Notes under the pieces: model-generated | The model's database searches: none | What the model was told of the DNA's origin: nothing | The model's input: only the letters and a program-made list of their open reading frames with translations | In this document: piece by piece, positions 1 to 9,127 of the stretch | Position numbering within the stretch: position 1 is the stretch's first letter | Layout of the letters: the number at the start of each line of letters is the position of its first letter | Origin: Gammaproteobacteria bacterium | Lineage (GTDB): Bacteria; Pseudomonadota; Gammaproteobacteria; Xanthomonadales; Wenzhouxiangellaceae | DNA: 41,426 bases | Direction: 5' to 3' | Assembly (NCBI GenBank): GCA_009908385.1 | Contig: JAAAPE010000107.1 | Location: 1-41,426 of the forward strand | Translations under genes and position numbers: made by a program

Positions 1-1081
1 GCGTTACCCGAAGTATCTCACCTTCCTTCTCATCGATGAGCACGTAAACAGCCCCGTCCGGACCCACGCGCACGTCGCGCAGGCGGCGGTTCAGGTTCAG
101 GCCGAGAGGCTCGTCCGAGACGATGCGATCGCGGTCGAGTCGTACCCGCCGGATGGTCTTCTCGACCAGGCTGGCGACGAGCAGGTCGCCCTGCCAGTCC
201 GGGAACATGGCGCCCTGGTAGCGGCTCATGCCGGCCGGTGCGATCGACGGGGTCCACCCCAGCCGGGGTCCGACCATTTCCGGGCGGCTCTCGTAAGGGG
301 ATATCCTCGCGCCGGAGTAGTCGACGCCCCGGGTGACGACCGGCCAGCCGTAGTTGGCGCCGGCCTCGATCAGGTTGAGTTCATCGCCGCCGCGCGGGCC
401 GTGCTCGTGGGACCAGATTCGACCGCTGCCGGGTTCGACCACCAGGCCCTGGGGGTTTCGGTGGCCCCAGGAGTAGATCTCGGGCAGGGCGCCCTCGCGG
501 TGCACGAAGGGGTTGTCGGCGGGCACGTCGCCGTCGGCTTCGATGCGGACGATCTTGCCGAGGTGGCTGTCGAGCCGCTGCGCGTGCTCGCGGAAGTCGA
601 AGCCGTCGCCGACGCTCACCAGCAGGGTGCCGTCAGGGAGAAAGGTCATGCGGCCGCCGTAGTGGACCGGGGTGTCCTTCCAGGGCGTGGCCGTGAACAG
701 GACCTCGTTGTCCGTCCAACGCCCCGCGACCAGCCGGCCCCGAACGACGCGAGTCGCATTCGCCCGCGGTGTGCCGTGGGCCAGAGTGAGATAGATCCAG
801 CCGTTTTCGGTGTAGTCCGGATGCAGGGCCAGGCCCATCAGGCCGCCCTGGCTGTTGGCGTAAACCGCGGGTGTTCCGGCGACGGGGTCGTCCACCAGGC
901 GACCTTCCGGCGTCACGATGCGCAGCCTTCCCGGCCGTTCCGTGACCAGCGCCCGACCGTCCGGCAGGAAGACCATGGACCAGGGGTGTTCGAGCCCGTC
1001 CACGAAGGTTTCGACGACCGGTGTCGCCATGGCGCCGGTAGCCAGCACGAACAGATAGCAGACGATCACGATGCGGCTCAT
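1..1081 (-). CDS. PQQ-dependent aldose sugar dehydrogenase (YliI/Asd type), partial
   Basis: About 360 codons are visible; the C-terminus runs off the left edge and probably only a few residues are missing, because the last readable ones (GEILRV) match the usual end of the family. A signal-peptide-like N-terminus (MSRIVIVCYLFVLATGAMA) implies periplasmic export. Family hallmarks are 'HPWSMVFLPDG' near the start, 'YGGRMTFLPDG', 'GHRNPQGL' near residue 205 and 'HGPRGGDELN' near residue 225, all typical of soluble glucose/sorbosone dehydrogenase beta-propellers. Such enzymes oxidise aldose sugars in the periplasm using PQQ. The ATG at 1081 is preceded by GGAGG with good spacing. Upstream on the same strand is a TATCTT that could be a -10. 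Substrate cannot be told from sequence. Confidence 0.9.
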   Translation of the reverse strand, partial: MSRIVIVCYLFVLATGAMATPVVETFVDGLEHPWSMVFLPDGRALVTERPGRLRIVTPEGRLVDDPVAGTPAVYANSQGGLMGLALHPDYTENGWIYLTLAHGTPRANATRVVRGRLVAGRWTDNEVLFTATPWKDTPVHYGGRMTFLPDGTLLVSVGDGFDFREHAQRLDSHLGKIVRIEADGDVPADNPFVHREGALPEIYSWGHRNPQGLVVEPGSGRIWSHEHGPRGGDELNLIEAGANYGWPVVTRGVDYSGARISPYESRPEMVGPRLGWTPSIAPAGMSRYQGAMFPDWQGDLLVASLVEKTIRRVRLDRDRIVSDEPLGLNLNRRLRDVRVGPDGAVYVLIDEKEGEILRVT

Positions 1082-1175
1082 GGGTTCCTCCAGGCGCTAC
1101 GGGATGGCGGCAAAGATAGCAGACTCCGGTCCCTGGGCTGGTAATCTGTGGGTCCATTAGCGTGGAGCGTGCCGG

Positions 1176-1667
1176 ATGAAGGTTCTGAGGTGGTTGATCG
1201 CCTGGCTGGCGGCGGTGATCGTTACGGCCGGGCTGGGAAGCGTCGTCCAGACCCAGCTCAATATCGCCCGGATCGTCGAGCTGGGTACGCCGGTGGGGAT
1301 CGGCGAACGCCTGGAGACGACGCTGCAGGATCTGGCCGGTTTCGCGCCCCTCTGGGCCATTATCGTCGCGGCCGGTCTGCTGGTGGCGCTGCTGGTCGCC
1401 GGCGCCTTGAGTCGGCGCTGGCCGGGGCTGACGGTACCGCTTCACGTGCTTGCCGGGCTGGCCGCCCCGGCCGTCGCGCTATTGGCGATGGAGGCGATGA
1501 TGCCGGTGACGGTGGTGGCCGCTGCCCGCACCTGGACAGGGCTGATTCTGATGAGTGCACCCGGAGCGCTGGGCGGCTGGCTCTACGTCGTCCTGCTTCA
1601 GCGGCAGAAGGGCCAGAACTTCCACCAGGCCGCGCAGCGGAACTCGTCCTCGCAGGCTGGCAACTGA
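1176..1667 (+). CDS. Hypothetical inner-membrane protein with four predicted helices
   Basis: 163 residues. Hydrophobic stretches lie at about residues 5-23, 60-80, 90-110 and 120-140, so it is probably a four-helix inner-membrane protein. The ATG follows GGAG at eight bases. I do not recognise a family. The C-terminal tail is polar (KGQNFHQAAQRNSSSQAGN) and overlaps, tail to tail, about 70 bp of the lipoprotein gene on the other strand. It is divergent from the PQQ dehydrogenase with a short shared upstream region. Coding is supported by the clean membrane topology and ribosome binding site, not by homology. Confidence 0.7.
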   Translation: MKVLRWLIAWLAAVIVTAGLGSVVQTQLNIARIVELGTPVGIGERLETTLQDLAGFAPLWAIIVAAGLLVALLVAGALSRRWPGLTVPLHVLAGLAAPAVALLAMEAMMPVTVVAAARTWTGLILMSAPGALGGWLYVVLLQRQKGQNFHQAAQRNSSSQAGN

Positions 1668-2236
1668 CGGGCATAGCGTTCGGCCCGGTCGGCCACTTCC
1701 CGCGCGGTCTGCTGCACCTTCGGCTTGTCGCGCCAGGTGCCCCGGCGATAGCCCGTCCGGCCTTCGTGGTAGGCGAGATAGAGCCGGTAGGCGTCGTCGC
1801 GGTCGATGTCCAGGCGCTGGTGGCTGGTGTAGTTGTACCAGCCGATGAAATCCAGCGCGTCGCTCATGTCGGCCCGGCTCGTGAGCCAGGCTGAGCGTCC
1901 CGTCATGTCCAGGTATTCCTTCCAGGCGGGGTCCTGGGCCTGGGCGTAGCCGACGGCCGACGAGGGGCGGCGCCAGGGGATGAAGCCGAGCAGCGTCGTG
2001 CGTTCCGGCTTCGCGCGCGCCCTGAACGAGGACTCGCGCTGCACGATGGCCATCTGCACCGCGATCGGAATGCCCCAGCGTCGCTCGCTCTCGTAGGCGT
2101 CGTCGTACCAGCCCGGCTCCTGCTCGAAGATCTCGCACAGGTTGTCCTGCCGCTCCGGCGGGGTGGTCGCGCAGCCGAACAGCAGCAATGCGAAGGCGAT
2201 GACGAGAAGACAGCGGGTGTGGACGAGGCAGCGCAT
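1598..2236 (-). CDS. Putative SLT-like lytic transglycosylase lipoprotein
   Basis: 212 residues from the ATG at 2236. I chose this over a longer upstream frame because it starts a lipoprotein signal: MRCLVHTRCLLVIAFALLLFGC, with the lipidated Cys at residue 22. The mature part contains 'IPIAVQMAIVQRESSF', which looks like the catalytic-Glu helix of SLT-fold transglycosylases, then 'SAVGYAQAQ' and 'WYNYTSHQRL', which resemble the Gly-Tyr and Tyr-containing motifs of that fold. This suggests a membrane-anchored peptidoglycan-cleaving enzyme of a divergent SLT family. No strong Shine-Dalgarno is visible. The 3' end overlaps the convergent membrane-protein gene. Catalytic activity is inferred only from motif resemblance. 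Confidence 0.75.
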   Translation of the reverse strand: MRCLVHTRCLLVIAFALLLFGCATTPPERQDNLCEIFEQEPGWYDDAYESERRWGIPIAVQMAIVQRESSFRARAKPERTTLLGFIPWRRPSSAVGYAQAQDPAWKEYLDMTGRSAWLTSRADMSDALDFIGWYNYTSHQRLDIDRDDAYRLYLAYHEGRTGYRRGTWRDKPKVQQTAREVADRAERYARQLPACEDEFRCAAWWKFWPFCR

Positions 2237-2348
2237 GCGCGGGATTCTACCGCGGCCTGTCGGCGCAGGATAGACGCGATGCCCTCCGGCCCGGCGAGTG
2301 TCGGCATGATGAGCTACTCTAGGCGCTGAGTTCGAACGGAGGCACCGG

Positions 2349-4028
2349 ATGCTCTGGCAGGCACTGAGTGCAGCACGCGATATCGGGCGTATGCAAGACA
2401 TCGCGTCGGTCCTGATCCGCTACGGTTTCGGCGACATCGTGCAGCGGATCGGGATGGCCGGCGCCCTGCAGCGCGCCGGGAAGGTGCTGCACTGGAAGGA
2501 AGGCGAAGAACTGGCCCGGCTGCGCCCGCCCGAACGGGTCCGGCGTGTCCTCGAAGAGCTCGGTCCGACCTTCGTCAAGCTGGGACAGGTGCTGGCCACG
2601 CGCGTCGACCTTTTCGGGCCGGAATGGCTGGCCGAATTCGGCAAGCTGCAGGATCACGCACCCGCGGTCGAGTGGGAGAAGATCGAGGCGCAGCTGACCG
2701 AGGATCTCGGTATGCCGCCGGAGCAGGCCTTCGATCGCGTCGAGCGCGAGCCCCTGGCCGCGGCCTCCCTGGCCCAGGTGCACCGAGCCTGGCTCGAGGA
2801 CGGCACTCCGGTTGCCCTCAAGGTGCGACGCCCGGGCATCAGGTCCGTCATCGAGGCCGACCTGCGGCTGCTGCGGCGGCTGGCGGAAATCCTGGAGTCG
2901 GAAGCCAGCGAGTTGCGTCACTACCGGCCCCGGATGCTGGTGCGGCACTTCGCCCGTTCCCTCAGGCTCGAACTGGATTTCGTGGCGGAGTGCCGCAACG
3001 CCGAACGCATCGCCGATACCCTGGAAACCGATTCCGGCATCGTCGTACCGGCGATCTTCTGGGAATGGAGCGGCGAGCGGCTCAACGTGCAGTCCTGCCT
3101 GGACGGCATTCCGGGACGCGACCTGGAGGCCCTCGACGAGGCGGGTCTCGATCGGCACGCGATCGCCGTGCGCGGGACGCGGGCGATCCTGCTGATGATT
3201 CTCGAGGAGGGATTCTTCCACGCCGATCCGCACCCCGGCAATATCCTCTACCTGCCCGGCAACCGCATCGGCCTGCTCGACTTCGGCATGGTCGGCCGCC
3301 TGTCCGAGCAACGCCGTCACGAAGTTGCCGAACTGCTCCACGGCCTGGTTTCGCGTGACGCCGAAAGCGCGGCCAACATCCTGATCGAATGGAGCGAAGA
3401 CGACAAGGTCGACGAGGAAAAGCTCCGGGAGGACGTGGAGGAATTCATCGACCACTATCACGGCGTTCCGCTCCAGCAGCTCGACCTGTCCGCGATGATC
3501 GGCGACATTACCGCCGTGTTGCGCCAGCACGAGCTCGTCCTGCCCGCCGACCTGGTGCTGATGCTCAAGGCATTCCTGACGCTGGAGGGTATGGGAAGAC
3601 GCCTCGACCCCGACTTCGACATGGCCGGCGAAGCCGCTCCCATCATCGAGGAAGTGCTTCGCAGGCACTATGCGCCGATCAACCTCGCCCGGCGCATGCG
3701 CAAGAGCGTGGCCCAGACGCTTCGACTTCTCGGTGATCTGCCGGCCGATCTGAGCCGCCTGTTGCGCAATGCCAGCAAGGGGCGGATCGAAGTGCACGTG
3801 GACATTCGCGCGCTCAAGGAGGTCAGCAACCAGCTCGATCAGGCAGCCAGCCGACTGACCCTGGGGATCGTCACCGCCGCGCTCATCATCGGTTCGGCCA
3901 TCGTGATGAACGTGCAGGGCGACAAGCAGGCCTTCGGGCTGCCGTTGTTCGGCTTCCTGGGCTTTGTCGGCGCAGCGCTGGGCGGGGTCTGGCTGCTGGT
4001 GTCGATCTGGCGAAGCGGCAAGGACTAG
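2349..4028 (+). CDS. ABC1/AarF/UbiB-family protein kinase-like membrane protein
   Basis: 559 residues, close to E. coli UbiB. Diagnostic motifs appear in order: the KxGQ motif 'FVKLGQVLATR' (Lys77-Gln80), the Ala-rich loop 'PLAAASLAQVH' (about 136-145), the ATP-binding Lys in 'VALKVRRPG' (Lys158), the ExD motif in 'LELDFVAE' (about 208-210), 'FFHADPHPGN' (289-298) and 'LLDFGMVG' (309-316). Two C-terminal membrane helices follow (about 505-525 and 530-552), as in UbiB. The family supports ubiquinone biosynthesis as an atypical ATPase/kinase at the inner membrane. The gene is not next to ubiE or ubiJ here, so it may be an UbiB paralogue. GGAGG sits six bases before the ATG. It is divergent from the SLT lipoprotein. 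Confidence 0.9.
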   Translation: MLWQALSAARDIGRMQDIASVLIRYGFGDIVQRIGMAGALQRAGKVLHWKEGEELARLRPPERVRRVLEELGPTFVKLGQVLATRVDLFGPEWLAEFGKLQDHAPAVEWEKIEAQLTEDLGMPPEQAFDRVEREPLAAASLAQVHRAWLEDGTPVALKVRRPGIRSVIEADLRLLRRLAEILESEASELRHYRPRMLVRHFARSLRLELDFVAECRNAERIADTLETDSGIVVPAIFWEWSGERLNVQSCLDGIPGRDLEALDEAGLDRHAIAVRGTRAILLMILEEGFFHADPHPGNILYLPGNRIGLLDFGMVGRLSEQRRHEVAELLHGLVSRDAESAANILIEWSEDDKVDEEKLREDVEEFIDHYHGVPLQQLDLSAMIGDITAVLRQHELVLPADLVLMLKAFLTLEGMGRRLDPDFDMAGEAAPIIEEVLRRHYAPINLARRMRKSVAQTLRLLGDLPADLSRLLRNASKGRIEVHVDIRALKEVSNQLDQAASRLTLGIVTAALIIGSAIVMNVQGDKQAFGLPLFGFLGFVGAALGGVWLLVSIWRSGKD

Positions 4029-4135
4029 GTGTGATCTCTCAGGAGGTTTACAGCGTCGAGAGTTCCGGAATTGACGGTCCTCGGCGCGTGGGCTAACGTG
4101 CAGGTTGATCAAGCTGACCGGCCGGGGAGACCGTC

Positions 4136-4519
4136 ATGAATCCTGAAAAGGTCCTTTTCGCGTTTTTCATCCTGCTGGCGCTGACCCTGAATTTCGGGTT
4201 CTTCATCGGCGAGATCGATAACCCGGACCACCACAATGCCTATGAGCTGTTCGCCGCCATCGTCGTCAGCCTGATTGCGACGGTGATGAAGTTCGGCGAG
4301 CGCACGCATATCGGCGCCGTGTTGCTGGCGTCCAGCCTGGTGGCCGACCTTCAGTTGCTGGCGGCTGCCATTGTCTGGGGGGTTGCCGTCCACGTCACCG
4401 GCACCGGTCTGACACCTTCGGTGATGGCCAGTATCGTGTCGCTTTCCGGCGGCGCCTTGCTGGCCAACACCGTCTCCATGGTCGTCGTACTGATCGAGAC
4501 GAACCGTTTCCGGCGCTGA
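4136..4519 (+). CDS. Small four-helix membrane protein (DUF6394-like)
   Basis: 127 residues with four hydrophobic segments (about 6-24, 38-55, 60-82 and 95-120). The sequence resembles the DUF6394 family as I remember it, especially 'LALTLNFGFFIGEIDNP' and 'SLSGGALLANTVS'. GGGGAG lies six bases before the ATG. The gene ends 13 bp before a K+ channel with RCK domains, so the two are very likely co-transcribed. An accessory role for the channel is a reasonable inference from the pairing but is not shown by the sequence. No function is established for the family that I know of. Confidence 0.8.
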   Translation: MNPEKVLFAFFILLALTLNFGFFIGEIDNPDHHNAYELFAAIVVSLIATVMKFGERTHIGAVLLASSLVADLQLLAAAIVWGVAVHVTGTGLTPSVMASIVSLSGGALLANTVSMVVVLIETNRFRR

Positions 4520-4532
4520 GCCGAGTTCCGGT

Positions 4533-6224
4533 ATGAATACTCCGCTGTCACTGCTCTTCCAGCGCATGCGCTTGCCGCTGGTCGTGCTGATTTCGGCCTA
4601 TGCGATCGCGACCGCCGGCTACACCCTGATCCCCGGCTACGACGACAGCGGCGAGCGCTGGACGATGAACTTCCTCGACGCTTTCTACGTCGTCAGCTAT
4701 ACCGGCAGTACGATCGGTTTCGGCGAGATCCCCGCGGAGTTCAGCGAAGCGCAGCGGATGTGGACGCTGGTCTGCATCTACATGACGGTGTTCGCCTGGC
4801 TGTTCGCCATCGGCAGCCTGGTCGGCCTGGTTCGCGACGATGCCTTTCACGAGGCCCTGGGGCGGCGACGGCTGCAGCGAACCATCCGCTCGATCCGATC
4901 TCCCTTCTACCTCGTCTGCGGCTACGGTGGCGCCGGGGAGATGCTGGTGGACAATCTCGTCCGGAGCGGCCGCAGGGTGGTCGTGGTCGATCATTCGGAC
5001 AGGGCGATCCGCGATCTGCAGCTGCGGGACTACCAGGTTCTGGTGCCGGGTTTCCGGCTCGACGCCTCGATTCCCGAGAGCCTGCTGAAAGCAGGACTGC
5101 AGAACCGCTGGTGCGCCGGCCTGCTCGGCCTTACGGACAGCGACGAGACCAACCTGAAGATCGCGATTGCCGGGCGGCTGCTCAACCAGAAGGTGCTCGT
5201 GGCCGCTCGAGCGGACTCCCGGGCGACTGCCAGCAACATGGCTTCGTTCGATACCGGGTTCGTGATCAGGCCGGCCAAGGAATTCGCTCGCCGGGTTTCT
5301 CTGGCCGTGACTCGCCCGCATGCCTACCAGCTTTACGAACGGCTCTCGGAAGCGGGTGCGAGGCAGAAATGGGAGTCGGACGTGCGCCTGGACGGCACGT
5401 GGCTGGTTTGCGGCCAGGACGATTTCGGCCGCCTCCTGGCCGAGCGCCTCCACCGCGAAGGGGTGGACACCAGGATCATCGCCGAGGAGGGCGACGAAGG
5501 GGACTGGCCCTCCGGAAGCGTCTTCGGACCCAGCTCGGAAGGCACCATCCTCGAGAAGGCCGGTGTTTCGGCAGCGACCGGAATCGTCGCGGCCCACGCC
5601 AGCGACGCGGAGAATCTCTCGACCATCATGACGGCCCTGATGATCAATCCCGACCTGCTGGTGATCGCCCGCGAGAACCATCGGCACAACCGACAGCTGT
5701 TCGATGAAGCGGGCACGCACCTGACCTGTTCGGTCAGCGGTACCGTCGCTTCGGCAGTCCGCCCCGTACTCGAGGCGCCGACCGTCCCGGCATTCGTGGA
5801 CCAGGCGCTGGAGTACGACGAAGACTGGAACCGCCGCTGCCTGGAACGGATCCGGGACCGTATCGGCGACGAGCGCCTGCAGTTCTGGAGCAGCCGGATC
5901 AGCGAGAAGCGAACGCCCCCGCTGGCCGAGGCGATCGATGCGGGCCGGACCTTCACCGCCGGCATGCTGACGCTCGACCCGAGAAACCGCGAAGAGAAGA
6001 TGGAAGCCCTGGTCCTGATGATCACCCGGGACGAAGAGGTGATCACGCTGCCGGACGAGGACGAGCCCCTGGCCATCGGCGACCGCATCCTCTTCTGCGG
6101 CACGCCGCATTCGGCGGAACTGATCTGGGCCGTGGCCGTGGATCCGGATGTCGTCCATTACCTGCGGACCGGCCAGACCCGCCTGGCGAACCGTCCCTGG
6201 TGGCGGCGCGCTGTGGCATCCTAG
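4533..6224 (+). CDS. Two-TM potassium channel with tandem RCK (TrkA-N/TrkA-C) domains
   Basis: 563 residues. A first membrane helix (about 12-33), a pore loop with selectivity filter TIGFGE (residues 60-65, a variant of TVGYGD) and a second helix (about 77-100) make a minimal K+ channel pore. A cytosolic part follows with a first Rossmann fold 'YLVCGYGGAGEMLVDNL' (from about 126) and a second, 'WLVCGQDDFGRLLAERL' (from about 290). The C-terminal part ends in a TrkA-C-like segment ('VITLPDEDEPLAIGDRILFCG'). Tandem RCK in one chain recalls GsuK- or MthK-type ligand-gated channels, with nucleotide or ion gating likely. It is the second gene of a probable operon with the small membrane protein upstream. 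The Shine-Dalgarno is weak, consistent with coupled translation. Confidence 0.88.
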   Translation: MNTPLSLLFQRMRLPLVVLISAYAIATAGYTLIPGYDDSGERWTMNFLDAFYVVSYTGSTIGFGEIPAEFSEAQRMWTLVCIYMTVFAWLFAIGSLVGLVRDDAFHEALGRRRLQRTIRSIRSPFYLVCGYGGAGEMLVDNLVRSGRRVVVVDHSDRAIRDLQLRDYQVLVPGFRLDASIPESLLKAGLQNRWCAGLLGLTDSDETNLKIAIAGRLLNQKVLVAARADSRATASNMASFDTGFVIRPAKEFARRVSLAVTRPHAYQLYERLSEAGARQKWESDVRLDGTWLVCGQDDFGRLLAERLHREGVDTRIIAEEGDEGDWPSGSVFGPSSEGTILEKAGVSAATGIVAAHASDAENLSTIMTALMINPDLLVIARENHRHNRQLFDEAGTHLTCSVSGTVASAVRPVLEAPTVPAFVDQALEYDEDWNRRCLERIRDRIGDERLQFWSSRISEKRTPPLAEAIDAGRTFTAGMLTLDPRNREEKMEALVLMITRDEEVITLPDEDEPLAIGDRILFCGTPHSAELIWAVAVDPDVVHYLRTGQTRLANRPWWRRAVAS

Positions 6225-6262
6225 GGGCTCATCAGCACATCTCCGAGCGGAATCACCGAAGC

Positions 6263-7681
6263 ATGGACAGCGAGGCATTTCGTCGCCACGCCCACGAGCT
6301 GGTCGACTGGATGGCGGACTATATCGAGTCCATCGAGGAGCGGCCGGTAAAGGCCCGGGTGGCCCCGGGCGAAATCGCCGGCAAGCTGCCGGAAAGCGGT
6401 CCCGAGGCCGGGGAGGGGATGGAGGCGATCCTCGCCGATTTCCGCGGCATCATATTGCCGGGCATGACGCACTGGCAGCATCCGATGTTCATGGCCTATT
6501 TCCCCGCCAACAGCTCCTACCCGTCGCTGCTCGCCGAAATGCTCACCGCCACGCTCGGGGCGCAGTGCATGAGCTGGGAGACCTCGCCCGCGGCCGCCGA
6601 GCTCGAGGGCCGGGTGATGAACTGGCTTCGCGACTGGCTGGGCTTGCCCGCGGAATTCGAGGGCGTGATCCAGGACACGGCCTCCACGGCGACGCTGTGC
6701 GCGCTGCTCAGCGCGCGTGAACGCGTGACCGATTTCGGCATCAACGAACGCGGGTTTTCGGGTCAGCGCTTCGCCGTGTACTGCTCGACCGAGGCGCATT
6801 CATCGATCGAGAAGGACGTTCGTATCGCGGGCTTCGGTTCGGCTTCCCTGCGCAAGATACCGGTCGACGACGAATTCGCCATGCAGCCGCGGGAGCTCGC
6901 GGCCCGAATCGAGGCCGACCGGGCCGAGGGCGTGACGCCGCTTTGCGTCATCGCGGCACTCGGCACCACGAGTTCGACGGCGATCGATCCGATCGACGCC
7001 ATCGGGGAGGTCTGCCGCGCGCAGGATGTCTGGCTGCACGTCGATGCGGCCTACGCGGGAACGGCGCTGCTGCTTCCCGAGTGCCGCTGGATGCTGGGCT
7101 CGGCCCGCGATGTGGATTCCTTGGTGGTCAACCCGCACAAGTGGATGGCCACCAATTTCGACTGCACGGCTTATTTCGTTCGGGATCCGGAGATGCTCGT
7201 GCACACCTTCGACATCCAGCCCGAGTACCTGAAAACCCGCGTGGACGATCGGGTGCGGAATTACCGCGACTGGGGCATCCAGTTGGGCCGACGCTTCAGG
7301 GCGCTGAAGTTGTGGTTCGTGATGCGCTCTTTTGGACGAGAAGGAATTCAGGCGATGCTGCGCCGGCACATCGAGCACGGGCAGTGGCTGGCCGCGGCGA
7401 TCGACGAGCACGCCGCGTTCGAGCGCCTGGCGCCGGCCCCCCTCAACTGCGTGTGCTTTCGCTGGCTGCCGCCCGGCGCTGAAGACGAGGCGACGATCGA
7501 GCGGTCCAATCGAGGCCTGCTGGCGAAAATCCAGGACAGCGCCGAGCTCTACCTCACGCACACGCGCCTGGGCGGCCGTTATGCCTTGCGCATCGTCCCC
7601 GGTCAGACGCGAGTCGAGCATCGTCACGTCGAAGCGGCCTGGCGGCTCGTCCGGGAAACGGCGGCGGCGCTAGAAGACTGA
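6263..7681 (+). CDS. Aromatic-L-amino-acid decarboxylase-like PLP enzyme (group II)
   Basis: 472 residues from the ATG at 6263; a longer in-frame extension upstream lacks family similarity. The N-terminus 'FRRHAHELVDWMADYIESIE' is the standard start of the AADC family. The PLP lysine is in 'VNPHKWM' (Lys293), the PLP-ring-stacking His in 'STEAHSSIEKD', and the pyridine-binding Asp in 'HVDAAYAG' (Asp261). The length matches AADC/tryptophan decarboxylase enzymes, which convert aromatic amino acids to amines and CO2 in the cytosol. Which amino acid is used cannot be told. The gene follows the K+ channel by 38 bp and converges with the antiporter, with no pathway partner adjacent. Confidence 0.9.
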   Translation: MDSEAFRRHAHELVDWMADYIESIEERPVKARVAPGEIAGKLPESGPEAGEGMEAILADFRGIILPGMTHWQHPMFMAYFPANSSYPSLLAEMLTATLGAQCMSWETSPAAAELEGRVMNWLRDWLGLPAEFEGVIQDTASTATLCALLSARERVTDFGINERGFSGQRFAVYCSTEAHSSIEKDVRIAGFGSASLRKIPVDDEFAMQPRELAARIEADRAEGVTPLCVIAALGTTSSTAIDPIDAIGEVCRAQDVWLHVDAAYAGTALLLPECRWMLGSARDVDSLVVNPHKWMATNFDCTAYFVRDPEMLVHTFDIQPEYLKTRVDDRVRNYRDWGIQLGRRFRALKLWFVMRSFGREGIQAMLRRHIEHGQWLAAAIDEHAAFERLAPAPLNCVCFRWLPPGAEDEATIERSNRGLLAKIQDSAELYLTHTRLGGRYALRIVPGQTRVEHRHVEAAWRLVRETAAALED

Positions 7682-7699
7682 AGGCCGTCTCGTCCGGGC

Positions 7700-8869
7700 T
7701 CAGTCGCGCCGGAGCGCCTCGTTGGTGGCGACGGGGGTCGGCACGCGCATCACGATCACATAGCTGGACACCATGAAGGTAAAGATCGTGGCCGCCTGGA
7801 TGATGTAGGAGGCCTCTTCGGTCATCATGCCGCTCTGCAGGCCGACGAGGGCGAGGAGCAGCGAAAACTCGCTGACCTGGCCGAGCCTCAGTCCGATCTC
7901 GCGCGCCACCGGCGGTCGCTCGCGATGGCGAGAAAGCGCCCAGCCGAATACCAGCGGCTTGAGGACCAGCATCGTGACCGCGAGCGTGGCGGCGGGCAGG
8001 GCGATCTGCGGCAGGATGCCCATGTTGAAGCCGGCGCCGAGCGCGACGAAGAAGATGATCAGGAAGAAATCCCGCAGCGGCTTTAGCGTCTCGGCAATGA
8101 ATCGCGAAACCGGGTTGGTGGCGATGCTGACCCCGGCAAGGAACGCGGCGATCTCGTAGGACAGTCCGATCAGGTGCCCGATATAGGCGATCGCCAGGCA
8201 CCAGCCGATGGTCAGGAGAAAGACGTATTCCTGGATACGGTCGAAGCGCTGCATCAGCGGCATGAGCGCATAGCGCGCGATAACGAAGGAAAGCAGGAAC
8301 AGCAGCGGCGCGCTCAGCAACAGCAGCCCGACATCGAGCATCGGGTTGGCGCTGTCGGCCGAACCCTGTATGAACAGGATCAGGGCGATGGCGATGATGT
8401 CCTGGAGCAGGAGCACGGCAATGATGATCTCGCCCATGCGTTGGTGGTGCAGGCTCGAAGTGGGCAGCAGCTTGAGTCCGATGATGGTGCTCGAAAACAT
8501 CATCGCCAGGCCCACGAGAAGGGCCTGCAGCCAGTCGAGGCCGAACAGCAGGCCGATAGCGATTCCCGCAGCGGCGAACGCGATACAGGTCACGGCGGTA
8601 ATGGCGACCGCCTCGCGCAACATCTGCAGGAGTTCGCGCGGCTCGAGATTGAGGCCGAGCAGAAACAGCAGGAAGATGATGCCGATCTCCGCCATACCGT
8701 CGACGACGGCGGCATCCGCGGTCAGCCCGAGACCCCAGGGACCGATGATCATGCCCAAGAGGATGTAGGCCACGGGCAAGGCCTGGCGCAGGAACAGCGC
8801 CACCGTGGCGATCAGGGCAGCGCCGGTAAAGATCAGGAACAGGGTCTGGATGAAGGTGTCGGCGTGCAT
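7700..8869 (-). CDS. CPA2-family cation:proton antiporter (Kef/NapA-like membrane domain only)
   Basis: 389 residues from the ATG at 8869, supported by GAGG five bases upstream; an in-frame TTG at 8893 is the alternative. The protein is almost entirely membrane helices (about 12-13). Recognisable parts are 'VAYILLGMIIGPWGLGL', 'GIIFLLFLLGLNLEPRELL', 'AMMFSSTIIGLKLLP' and 'LLLQDIIAIALILF', as in Kef and other CPA2 exchangers. There is no C-terminal RCK domain. The Asp in 'LLLQDIIAIA' fits the ion-binding helix of the family. It likely exchanges K+ or Na+ for H+ across the inner membrane. The K+ channel lies 1.5 kb away on the opposite strand. Confidence 0.88.
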   Translation of the reverse strand: MHADTFIQTLFLIFTGAALIATVALFLRQALPVAYILLGMIIGPWGLGLTADAAVVDGMAEIGIIFLLFLLGLNLEPRELLQMLREAVAITAVTCIAFAAAGIAIGLLFGLDWLQALLVGLAMMFSSTIIGLKLLPTSSLHHQRMGEIIIAVLLLQDIIAIALILFIQGSADSANPMLDVGLLLLSAPLLFLLSFVIARYALMPLMQRFDRIQEYVFLLTIGWCLAIAYIGHLIGLSYEIAAFLAGVSIATNPVSRFIAETLKPLRDFFLIIFFVALGAGFNMGILPQIALPAATLAVTMLVLKPLVFGWALSRHRERPPVAREIGLRLGQVSEFSLLLALVGLQSGMMTEEASYIIQAATIFTFMVSSYVIVMRVPTPVATNEALRRD

Positions 8870-9127
8870 GCAGGCCTCGATGCGTTCTCGCAACGAGTAT
8901 AGGGCATGGCCGACACGGTACCGGCGCTTCGCCTCCTGAAGGGGCCTCGCGGCTCATCCGGCAGGCATGGTGAGAGATCGACAGGCCGCCCGGGTTGCCG
9001 ATGTCTTCGCCGGCATCAACGCTGCCTGTCGAAGCCGGGGGCCATTTCATGCCCGATCACACCGCCGATGATCAAGTCCGCCATGGCCTGGATCGTACGA
9101 TGAGACCCTGCGTCGGTCCCTGCTATC

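Noticed and set aside
2319-4112. Long open frame antisense to the UbiB-family gene
   Set aside because: No family features; composition is that of a reverse complement of a GC-rich gene, and the plus strand encodes clear UbiB motifs.
8906-9103. 65-codon plus-strand frame between the antiporter and the PLD-like gene
   Set aside because: No ribosome binding site, no recognisable sequence, arginine- and proline-rich as chance frames in GC-rich DNA are. The spacer also has a nine-base inverted repeat (8978-8986 and 9024-9032), too loosely spaced to call a terminator.
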